Assembly (NCBI GenBank): GCA_947381965.1
Contig: CANCXX010000022.1
Coordinates: 1-64,000, forward strand
Direction of reading: 5' to 3'
Length of the DNA: 64,000 nucleotides
Source of the DNA: an uncultured bacterium
GTDB lineage: Bacteria > Bacillota > Clostridia > Lachnospirales > Lachnospiraceae
The position numbers were made by a program, and so were the translations under genes. A model generated the notes under the pieces. It ran no database searches. It saw nothing but the letters and a program-made list of their open reading frames with translations, and had not been told where the DNA came from. Below are positions 1 through 6,879 of the stretch, piece by piece; position 1 is the stretch's first letter; each line of letters begins with the position of its first letter.

Positions 1-1
1 A

Positions 2-577
2 GTAAAGGATAAGCCATATTCCTATCAGGCATTTCAGATTTTATACTGGTGTGGCCTGCGTGTTGGCGAATTGCTTACCCTTTTACAGGCTGATTTTAAT
101 ACAGAGGAGAAAACGTTGTCTATCACGAAGTCATATCAAAGAATCAATGGAAGGGATGTGATTACAGAACCAAAGACAGCGAAAAGCAAAAGGGTGATTA
201 CGCTTCCGGATTTTTTGGTATTGGAATTGGAAGAATATGTGAGTAAACTGTACGGTGTGATGCCGGGCGATCGTCTGTTCTCTATTACAAAGTCATATTT
301 GGAAAAAGAAATGATCCGGGGGACAGAATTGTCAGGGGGTAAGAAAATTCGTTTGCATGACCTCAGGCATAGCCACGCTTCCCTGCTGATTTCTAAATTA
401 GGAGCGCAGCCGAATTTGGTAGCAGACCGTCTGGGACACGAAAAGATACAGACAACGCTTTCTACATATTCTCATTTATATCCGAACCAGTCTCGTGATC
501 TGGCTGACCAGTTGAATGGACTGATAGAAGAACCTGATGAAGAGGAAGGAGATAGTGATAATGCCGGGAAAACATAA
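2..577 (+). CDS. Tyrosine recombinase/integrase, C-terminal part (5' truncated by window)
   Basis: Site-specific recombinase that breaks and joins DNA through a phosphotyrosine. The frame is open from base 2, so the gene begins before the window and the first in-window start codon (TTG 71) is not the true start. Visible motifs in order: GLRVGE with the first catalytic Arg, a HDLRHSHAS block with the His-x-x-Arg pair, the LGHEKIQTT box and the nucleophile Tyr in STYSHLYP. About 191 residues of the catalytic domain are present; the N-terminal arm/core-binding domain is outside. It overlaps the next gene by 17 bp, so the two are probably cotranslated. It suggests that the genes to its right belong to an integrated element; no attachment site was recognised. 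Confidence 0.93.
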   Translation, partial: VKDKPYSYQAFQILYWCGLRVGELLTLLQADFNTEEKTLSITKSYQRINGRDVITEPKTAKSKRVITLPDFLVLELEEYVSKLYGVMPGDRLFSITKSYLEKEMIRGTELSGGKKIRLHDLRHSHASLLISKLGAQPNLVADRLGHEKIQTTLSTYSHLYPNQSRDLADQLNGLIEEPDEEEGDSDNAGKT

Positions 578-1016
578 AGAGCCTACCATAGCATTTCGTC
601 CCAGCGCATGGGCAAGGGCGATTATAGAGCAGAGAGCCACATTGAGCGGGATATATAAAAAGGATTTTATTACAAGGAGCTGCATATATTCCAATATTGT
701 CGTGGTCGGCAGGAAAGAGAATATACAGAGGATTGTAGATTCTTTACAGGAAATGCGGACAGTTATGAGAGAAATTGCCGGACAAGTCCAGTCCGGCGAT
801 TTCCCGTTATCAGAGGAAAGTTATCAGGAGCTAAAGAGGGATTATCTGGCGCTTGTGGTAACGATTGTAGATATCGTGGATGGGGCGGCATATCTGTTTG
901 ATAAAGAAGTACCGACTAAGCGGAAAAATTGGAAGGCGGAGATGGAATTAGAGCAGTTTAGAAGTGTTTTGGAGATAGAAGAAAATATAATAATAAAGGA
1001 TTATGAGAAAAATTAG
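561..1016 (+). CDS. MobC-like / ribbon-helix-helix small protein
   Basis: A 151-residue protein starting inside the end of the integrase gene. ATG 561 is chosen because an AGGAAGGAG ribosome site lies about 9 bases upstream; an in-frame ATG at 537 has none as good. The N-terminal 40 residues (TIAFRPSAWARAIIEQRATLS, followed by KKDFITRS) have the spacing of a MobC-type ribbon-helix-helix DNA-binding segment, and the rest is mostly helical. MobC proteins help a relaxase at the transfer origin, but no relaxase gene is visible here, so it may instead help the integrase or act as a regulator. Function is inferred from weak resemblance and position. Confidence 0.6.
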   Translation: MPGKHKEPTIAFRPSAWARAIIEQRATLSGIYKKDFITRSCIYSNIVVVGRKENIQRIVDSLQEMRTVMREIAGQVQSGDFPLSEESYQELKRDYLALVVTIVDIVDGAAYLFDKEVPTKRKNWKAEMELEQFRSVLEIEENIIIKDYEKN

Positions 1017-1161
1017 TACGATTTTCTATTGTTTATATTCTTGGATACCTAGCAGGTCTAAAACCTTCAATTTTTAAGTAGATATGATTTTTGAAAGATT
1101 AATGTAATATATGCCCAAAATCTAGCAGGTTTGTTGTATAATGTCATAAGGAGGGGAAGGC

Positions 1162-2238
1162 ATGAGAAAAGGCAGAATGGATATTCCTTTTTTGGAAAAA
1201 TTTATGTTGCCGCCAGATGATTATGAAATATTCAAATTTGGTGGAAATTCCTTAAAGAATGAAGAACGTGGGATTCAAAAAATGTTAAAATATTTTTCTT
1301 CCTATTTTACGGAAGAACAATTAAAAGAGAATGTGGCTCGGCATAATCTAAAGACGATGTTCGATATTGTAAAAAAATCTTTTTCAAAAGAATATGATTA
1401 TACTGGGACAGGGATCGAATTGAGTAATCTTTACCAGAATACGATCAATAGTTATATTTACAATGACAAAGTAAATCCGGCATTCGTACATATTGATGAA
1501 CTGTTTGAATCAACGGTCATGGGATTCCTGTTGGCAATGTTTAAATGGTCTAAGGATTTTGATAATCTGGAAACATATGGGGAGTGCTTTAAATATATAT
1601 TGTTCCTGATGAATGATGTGTGTATATTTGGGGAAATGCAGGGCATGGACGCAAATCATGCGCTAATGGATACAGTAAATGGAGATATTCAGATACTGCA
1701 ACTTGCCGAGGACTGCTATTGGACAATTGTAATATTTAGTTTGGCACATGAGATTGCACATGCCTATCTGGCAAGCATTGGAAAGAAATATACGGAAAAA
1801 CATCCTGAAAAGGAAGAATATGATGCAGACATGATAGCTTACCATATCGTGTTGAAGATTATTATGGAAGAAAAAAATACTGTTACGGTTCTTGAAGAAT
1901 ATACCTATCTGGCACCAATGATTTATATGGATTTTTTTGACCTTTATTATTATACAGACAGGGTATTGTATAAAACGGTCTTCCATGACTGGCAACATCC
2001 ATCACCGGTCAAACGTAAGAACAGGCTGTTTGCGATTGCTGACAAGGATGAGTATGATTTCGATACTGTTGATGGAAATCATTTATACAGCGGCTTTCTG
2101 GATGTGTATGATGAATTTAAAGACCAGCTTCTTTTGAAAATGGAAAGAGGAAAATTGGATAAGATTGTGCGGACGGAAAAAAGAGAGCTTTTGAGAGGGA
2201 GAAATGAGAATGAACAGAAAAGAAGCAGTGGAATATAA
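1162..2238 (+). CDS. HEXXH zinc metallopeptidase of unknown family
   Basis: A 358-residue protein with a clear gluzincin-type active site: HEIAH at residues 196-200 (two zinc His and the catalytic Glu) and a third-ligand Glu at 219 in EEYDADMIAYH, the pattern seen in M48 and ImmA/IrrE-like peptidases. The first 190 residues are helical and not recognised; there is no signal peptide, so it should act in the cytoplasm. The start is supported by a GGAGGGGAAGG ribosome site just upstream. The next gene starts inside its 3' end, so the pair is translationally coupled. Substrate unknown. ImmA-like peptidases on mobile elements cleave repressors, and related proteins occur in defence loci; either role would fit. 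Confidence 0.7.
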   Translation: MRKGRMDIPFLEKFMLPPDDYEIFKFGGNSLKNEERGIQKMLKYFSSYFTEEQLKENVARHNLKTMFDIVKKSFSKEYDYTGTGIELSNLYQNTINSYIYNDKVNPAFVHIDELFESTVMGFLLAMFKWSKDFDNLETYGECFKYILFLMNDVCIFGEMQGMDANHALMDTVNGDIQILQLAEDCYWTIVIFSLAHEIAHAYLASIGKKYTEKHPEKEEYDADMIAYHIVLKIIMEEKNTVTVLEEYTYLAPMIYMDFFDLYYYTDRVLYKTVFHDWQHPSPVKRKNRLFAIADKDEYDFDTVDGNHLYSGFLDVYDEFKDQLLLKMERGKLDKIVRTEKRELLRGRNENEQKRSSGI

Positions 2239-2782
2239 CGACTGCCTGAAAAAGGAATTGGAGCAGGTGGCATTAAAGTATGGATTGGAGGCGTCAACAG
2301 GCGCTTATATAGTGGATAATTATATTACTGTGTTACCCGAAGATGCAAGGAAGGGAATGATATTTTTAGGAAAAGATTCTGCATCTTATAAAGCGGGTAA
2401 TGTAAAAATTGATCTTAAGAAAGCGATTATAGCAGGATTTGAATTTGCAGCATCTATCAATAAGCCGGAGAGCATATTTAACTATATTCAGCTGGCATTT
2501 ATTTCAGCCTTTTTCGTTCAAAAATCTATCAAACAGGGACTAAGCAGGTTGGAGGCTTATGTTGTTTATCTGCTACACAAAAAGGGGGCATATGATACCG
2601 CTGGAATTGGAGAAGAATGGTTTATTAGTGAGGTGCAGGAAATGTACCAGAAGAAAGAAGGTAAGACTGTTGGAAAGGAAGAGGTTGTAAGGGCAATTAA
2701 CAATTTATATAGGATAAAAGCGGTAGACTTTGATAATGGGAATATTTATCTGAAAGAGTATGTATGGGGAACGGTGGCATAA
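2210..2782 (+). CDS. Unknown protein coupled to the metallopeptidase
   Basis: A 190-residue protein not recognised from sequence. ATG 2210 is preferred over ATG 2204 because the AGAGGGAG ribosome site lies 8 bases before 2210 but only 2 before 2204. The gene overlaps the metallopeptidase gene by 29 bp, which suggests fixed stoichiometry or a joint function. The protein is helix-rich; its last 60 residues (from about IGEEWFISEVQ to the end) resemble a winged-helix arrangement followed by a short beta pair (AVDFDNGNIYLKEY), so DNA or protein binding is possible. It could be the regulator, partner or substrate of the peptidase. No membrane segment is seen. Confidence 0.55.
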   Translation: MNRKEAVEYNDCLKKELEQVALKYGLEASTGAYIVDNYITVLPEDARKGMIFLGKDSASYKAGNVKIDLKKAIIAGFEFAASINKPESIFNYIQLAFISAFFVQKSIKQGLSRLEAYVVYLLHKKGAYDTAGIGEEWFISEVQEMYQKKEGKTVGKEEVVRAINNLYRIKAVDFDNGNIYLKEYVWGTVA

Positions 2783-2853
2783 GATAGAGATTTGTATTAT
2801 GTAGACAAAGCGTTTCATGAATAGCCAACAGTGGGAAAGTGAGGTATTTGTGA

Positions 2854-3994
2854 ATGAAATATGATTTGGGGTTGGCACAGTGGCCAGCGGTATTTGTAAG
2901 TTCAACATGTTATGATTTAAGACAGATCAGACAGGATATAAGGGATTTTGTAGAAAATGATTTAGGGTATGAAGCTGTATTATCAGAATATGATTCTTTT
3001 CCTGTTGATCCTGATATGGATACGATAAATAATTGCCTTAGAGCAGTGGAAGAACGGGCAAATATTTTGGTTCTGGTTGTTGGCGGGCGATATGGATATG
3101 TAACGGATCATGGAGAAAAGTCTGTTACAAATTTAGAATACTTGCGGGCAAAAGTGAAAGGTATCCCCATATTTGTTTTTATAGATCAAAGCATATTAAA
3201 TATATTACCGGTATGGGAAAAGAATAAAACAGCAGATTTTTCAGGGATAGTTGATTCCCCTAAAATATTTGAATTTGTTGACACTTTAAGAAATAAGGAC
3301 AGCAATTGGGTTCATGAATTTAGCAATGGAAGAGATATTATCAATTGTTTAAAAAACCAGATAGGAAAAAGTATCGCCTAAAGTACTGAAATATTCGGGG
3401 CGTGTATTTAAATTGGCTGTTGAAAAACCCGATGGGTGGGAATATCTTTTGTTTGCAGCGGTATTGAAAGATAATCTTGATAAGTTGGATGAATTGAGAT
3501 ATGACCTTAAATACGGAATTACATTTAAAAATGCAATTCTATATAATGAACCAACTGAAATAATTGATTTTGTTCAAATGAAGTGTGGGGAACTTGAAAA
3601 TAGAGTGGGCATGCTGAGTGAGATAATTAATAATGCTTTTTTGGAGGCAATAGGTAAGCCTGGAGTATCTGGAAATGCTGAATATATCATTTATGTTGCG
3701 GAAAGATTGGTTGAGGTATATAAAAGTGTTCATGAGTGGTCGTTAGAGTTTAGGAGTATCATGGTTCCGGATGAATTTGAAAAATTACTGTTATGTGTAT
3801 CACAATTTAGTCACACTGTGATTGAAGATATCGAAAATTTTATTTCAGATTATGATACGAGAATAAATGAAGCAATTCTGGGAATAGGTGAAAATTCAGA
3901 AAAGAAAACGCTATCTTTTTCACTTACGCTAAGAGCGTTTGATATGTCACAATATGAAACTGAAATTAAGAATATAAGGGATATGCTATTATGA
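2854..3994 (+). pseudogene. DUF4062 protein gene, split by a frameshift
   Basis: The first 175 codons (2854-3381) encode a DUF4062 domain: VFVSSTCYDL at residues 13-22, an acidic RAVEERANILVLVVGGRYGY strand-loop, and SVTNLEY. This TIR-like alpha/beta domain is common at the N-terminus of STAND/NTPase-like immune proteins. Reading then stops at 3379-3381, but the +1 frame is open from 3365 and continues through VSPKVLKYSGRVFKLAVEKPDGWEY to 3994; the LS/P...A-EKP-WEY segment is what normally follows DUF4062. The switch lies in or next to an A5 run at 3366-3370. A recent indel, a sequencing error or programmed +1 shifting would all give this picture. The downstream part could also start at TTG 3413. 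The joined protein would be about 380 residues. Confidence 0.72.
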
Positions 3995-4116
3995 CAAAGA
4001 GAAAAGGTAAATGCATATATAAGAATTTGATTGAGGAGACTGTCGATTTGATGTATAATGATCTAAAAGAAACGACTTTCCTTATCATAAATTGCGGAAT
4101 AAAATTGGTATATTAA
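3991..4116 (+). CDS. Possible small protein overlapping the DUF4062 gene end
   Basis: A 41-codon reading frame whose ATG overlaps the preceding stop (ATGA), an arrangement typical of coupled genes. The product (begins MTKRKGKCIYKNLIEE) is basic at its start and has a hydrophobic stretch TTFLIINCG near its end. No family recognised. It may instead be the leftover start of a longer gene whose remainder was lost when the Rpn gene next to it arrived. Confidence 0.25.
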   Translation: MTKRKGKCIYKNLIEETVDLMYNDLKETTFLIINCGIKLVY

Positions 4117-4133
4117 GGAAGGAATATAGGGGG

Positions 4134-5015
4134 ATGGCAGAAAAAGACATTGCAGAAAAGACTTTGGAGGCTTATAATGACGTATTTGCAGATATTGTCA
4201 ATGTATTGCTGTTCCAAGGCAGGCAGTTTGTGAAAGAAGATGAACTGGAAGAAGAAAGCCCGAATTCCAGTTATAAAGCGGATGGCAAATTACATGCTCA
4301 AGAACGGGATGTCGCAAAGTATTGGAAGAAGGGGCTTGTCCGTATTGCATTATATGGACTGGAAAACCAGACGGACATAGACAGTGACATGCCGCTTCGA
4401 GTGTTTTCTTATGATGGAGCCGCGTACCGGGCACAGTTTTTGACGGATAAGGAGATGAAAGAAAAAACTGGTAAAACGGCTCCGAGATATCCGGTAGTGA
4501 CATTGGTTTTATATTTTGGATATGACAGACACTGGAAGACGCCAAGGACACTTTTTGAATGTCTGAAGATACCGGAGGAAATAAAACCGTATGTGAATGA
4601 TTATCGTATGAATTTATATGAGATTGCATACCTTAGTGATGAACAGGTACAGATGTTTACCAGCGATTTTAAAATTGTAGCGGATTATTTTGTTCAGATG
4701 CGGAAAAATAAGAACTATGTAGCATCAGAAGTTACCATAAAACATGTACATGAGCTGCTTCAGTTAATGGCGGTTATGACGCAGGACAATCGTTTTGAAA
4801 ATGCATATAGCGCTGATATGGAAAGGAGAACGATGACTATGTGTGAAGTATTAGATCGTGTGGAGAACAGGGGGATTCAGAAGGGAGAAGATACTATTCT
4901 GACTTTGATGGATTATTTGTTGAGTAATGATCGAACTGAGGATGCAAAAAAAGCGACGAAGGATAAAGCATATAGAAATAAACTGCTCACGGAAGTTTTT
5001 GGAAACAAACAATAG
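4134..5015 (+). CDS. Rpn/YhgA-family PD-(D/E)XK nuclease (putative transposase)
   Basis: A 293-residue protein of the Rpn family, recombination-promoting nucleases once annotated as transposases. Visible landmarks: the N-terminal DVFADIVNVLLF helix with the family Asp, the GLENQTDID strand carrying the E-x-Q of the PD-(D/E)XK core, then PRYPVVTLVLYFGYD, and a C-terminal helical tail GIQKGEDTILTLMDYLL. Start at ATG 4134 is set by the AGGGGG site just before it; TTG 4092 in the same frame has none. E. coli RpnA-type enzymes cut DNA and raise RecA-independent recombination. A second Rpn gene, broken, lies at 26.6 kb, so the family is present more than once in this window. Confidence 0.85.
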   Translation: MAEKDIAEKTLEAYNDVFADIVNVLLFQGRQFVKEDELEEESPNSSYKADGKLHAQERDVAKYWKKGLVRIALYGLENQTDIDSDMPLRVFSYDGAAYRAQFLTDKEMKEKTGKTAPRYPVVTLVLYFGYDRHWKTPRTLFECLKIPEEIKPYVNDYRMNLYEIAYLSDEQVQMFTSDFKIVADYFVQMRKNKNYVASEVTIKHVHELLQLMAVMTQDNRFENAYSADMERRTMTMCEVLDRVENRGIQKGEDTILTLMDYLLSNDRTEDAKKATKDKAYRNKLLTEVFGNKQ

Positions 5016-6132
5016 GTTCAAAATTCTGGTTCTATGGATACCTGTTGGTTCTGCTCTGGTTCTAAAAGTAATTGAAACAACATGGAAATTGTGTATTTTG
5101 TAGATTTGAGAGATTAAAATAAGCGGAAAAAGACCAGAATATAGAGAAAAAGACTCTCATGTGAGAAGAGTTCGAATAACGGATATTGTCGTTGCGGACA
5201 CCAAATTTCCCCAATATCAAAATTTGGTTTTCGCTGCACAAGACAAGAATTGAATAAAAAAAAGCATCAGACCTTGTAAAGAAAGAGGCTTCTTCCTCTT
5301 CCCTTCCAAGGTCTTTTCTTTCCCAAAATAAAGACCATTTCTACACCAAAAAGGACAGGCCACACAACCTATCCTCTTCTTTTCCATTATCTTTCCAAAA
5401 CCCTTGAAAAAAGGACAATTCAGCAGTTTTCCTATTCTTTTTCAGAAGGGAAAAAGGGGAAGGGAAAGAGGAAGAGGGAAACAAATAAAGATATCCTCTG
5501 AAATTTCGTCATGTCTTACTCTTATTTTGGGGAAGGAGGGGAAGGGTGAAGGAAGAGAGGGGGAGAAGGTTAGAGCGAAAATGAGTTTTGCAATGACAGG
5601 ATATATTCTTGCAGACCACATTTTTGCTCCATGCAGATTATAATTTTTGCTGAGAGCGACAGAAGCAATAAGAAAAAACAGTAAAATTCAGGACCTTGTA
5701 GGATTCGTTCTTACAAGGTCCTCTTCTTTTCCCTCAACCTTCCCACAGCATAAAAAACGAAGCATTTTGGGGCACTTAAAAGGGGCAGGAGGGAAGAGGG
5801 AAGGGAAGAGTATTTCTCAAAAGTGGTGCGAGGTCGCACCAGTGGAATATAGTCCTCCTCCTTTCCTTTTATTTTTCTGATTTTTTCCTTTTTCTTATAA
5901 GACATATCTTCAGTGGGAGTGATTTTGGGTGCTGGATGTTGATGTTTTTCCATTCCTTTTCCTTTTCTTTTTGGGAAAGGTGAGGGAAGGGCGGAGGATA
6001 AATTATAATCTGCCATCGGAAAAAACTTCTTCTGCATGGACAGGATAAAATCCCGGAAATGCTGATAATTTTCCCACCCCGTGAAAAGTAACGTTATTTG
6101 GGAAAAACATAAAATCATAAGGGGAAGTTCTA
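5016..6132. other. Gene-poor stretch with purine/pyrimidine hairpins
   Basis: No convincing gene. The stretch carries alternating polypyrimidine tracts (about 5284-5315, 5370-5395, 5718-5745, 5848-5885, 5942-5970) and polypurine tracts (about 5446-5482, 5532-5570, 5785-5815, 5972-5996), arranged so that neighbours can pair as long imperfect hairpins. Cleaner stems are an ACCAAATTT pair (5200-5208 / 5220-5228), AGACCTTG/CAAGGTCT near 5270-5312, AGGACCTTGTA/TACAAGGTCCT near 5692-5724 and TGGTGCGA/TCGCACCA (5824-5841). Reading frames here translate to low-complexity K/R/E/G or F/P/S strings and are not believable proteins. Confidence 0.6.
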
Positions 6133-6161
6133 TTGACTTTCCTCTTTACACTTGTTAGAAT
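6133..6161 (+). promoter_or_regulatory. Sigma-A promoter of the type III toxin-antitoxin remnant
   Basis: TTGACT at 6133-6138, 17 bases, TAGAAT at 6156-6161. It would start a short transcript about 6168 running into the attenuator at 6226-6255 and the toxin remnant. Placement fits the promoter of a type III antitoxin RNA. Confidence 0.6.
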
Positions 6162-6164
6162 AAA

Positions 6165-6255
6165 AGCACAAGGAAAGTTTACCATTGACCGATATGTGGT
6201 ACATAAATGGTTGGGTTGAAAGTATAGTCCTTCGCCATAAGGCGGGGGACTTTTT
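6165..6255 (+). ncRNA. Putative type III antitoxin RNA remnant with attenuator terminator
   Basis: Between the promoter at 6133-6161 and the toxin remnant lies about 60 bases followed by a strong hairpin: AGTCCTTCGCC (6226-6236), loop ATAA, GGCGGGGGACT (6241-6251) and a T run. In type III systems the antitoxin is a tandem-repeat RNA placed exactly here, with a leaky terminator that sets the RNA-to-toxin ratio. No clear tandem repeat is seen in the 60 bases, so the repeat array has probably been reduced to one unit or lost. The RNA role is inferred from position; the hairpin and promoter are directly visible. Confidence 0.45.
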
Positions 6256-6274
6256 CCTTAATGTGGATAAGCGA

Positions 6275-6501
6275 ATGAAGAAAACGGGGGTGTATATTAT
6301 AAAGGATAAATTCTTTGAGGATACAAGTACAGGGACTTACTGGATGATACCTTTGTCCAGTCAAATTAGTAAATATAAGTGAGTTGTGGAAAAGAAAGAA
6401 AAGCGGGAAAGCCCTGTGCTATTATCCATATTGTAAAATTGGATAATAGCAGACAGAACGCATTTTTGATACAGGATATGTTTCCGATAACGGATGAGTG
6501 A
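6275..6501 (+). pseudogene. ToxN/AbiQ-family toxin remnant (type III toxin-antitoxin)
   Basis: The first 35 codons read MKKTGVYIIKDKFFED joined directly to TSTGTYWMIPLSS and stop at 6382. In ToxN/AbiQ/CptN-type endoribonucleases these two segments are separated by about 20 residues (the region around the G-N-K-x-N-R-P-Y/H-Y motif), so there is an internal deletion. Downstream, another frame (6448-6501) reads NAFLIQDMFPITDE, the family's next conserved block, before stopping. Thus deletion plus frameshifts have killed the toxin while the upstream control region remains. A terminator follows at 6509-6534. Family assignment rests on recognising these two blocks and the attenuator arrangement. 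Confidence 0.65.
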
Positions 6502-6508
6502 ACATACC

Positions 6509-6534
6509 ACGTGCGCCTGGCGGCGCACGTTTTT
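6509..6534 (+). terminator. Rho-independent terminator after the toxin remnant
   Basis: ACGTGCGCC (6509-6517), loop TGGC, GGCGCACGT (6522-6530) and TTTT. A perfect 9-bp stem that would end the type III locus transcript. Confidence 0.8.
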
Positions 6535-6634
6535 AGCCAGTGTAAAGAGATTTTCTTTTGCCGCTTCTTATGAGTGGGTAGGTTTATTTTTTGGATCTTA
6601 GAAGAGTGCATAGATATGGCACAATATAATATCA

Positions 6635-6851
6635 ATAGGTAATTGCGAAACTTGAAGTTATGGAAATATTCTGAAAATATATTCCACTCAAATCCTGTTG
6701 CACTGGGCATTCCATCAAGCCCAGAAGGACAGAAGACAGCCGGGGAGCGTCTCTCCTGTCTTCTATGGTCTTGATTCCATGGTGCATAAGGCTTTTCGCA
6801 AAATATATTGTCAGAATATTCAGCAGGTTTACGAGTTTCGTAATTACCTAT
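6635..6851. mobile_element. 217-bp MITE, copy 1, with 9-bp target duplication
   Basis: Non-coding element with terminal inverted repeats beginning ATAGGTAATTGCGAAACT. Both arms also share an internal AATATTCTGA(C/A)AATATATTC block, so the whole element can fold as an extended hairpin. It is bounded by exact direct repeats ATAATATCA at 6626-6634 and 6852-6860, the duplicated target. A second copy of equal length, differing at about 10 positions, lies at 59595-59811. It encodes no transposase and must move in trans. Its right end is only 28 bases before the DUF262 gene start, so it may supply or displace that gene's promoter. Confidence 0.9.
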
Positions 6852-6879
6852 ATAATATCAAAAAAGAGAGGATTAGAGT

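Noticed and set aside
1042-5060. GGATACCT occurring near 1042 and near 5033 as possible attachment repeats
   Set aside because: Only eight bases match and neither lies at a tRNA or other typical target; chance is likely.
5404-6118. Reading frames of 77-135 codons in the purine/pyrimidine region
   Set aside because: Translations are low-complexity and have no ribosome sites; the signal is base composition.
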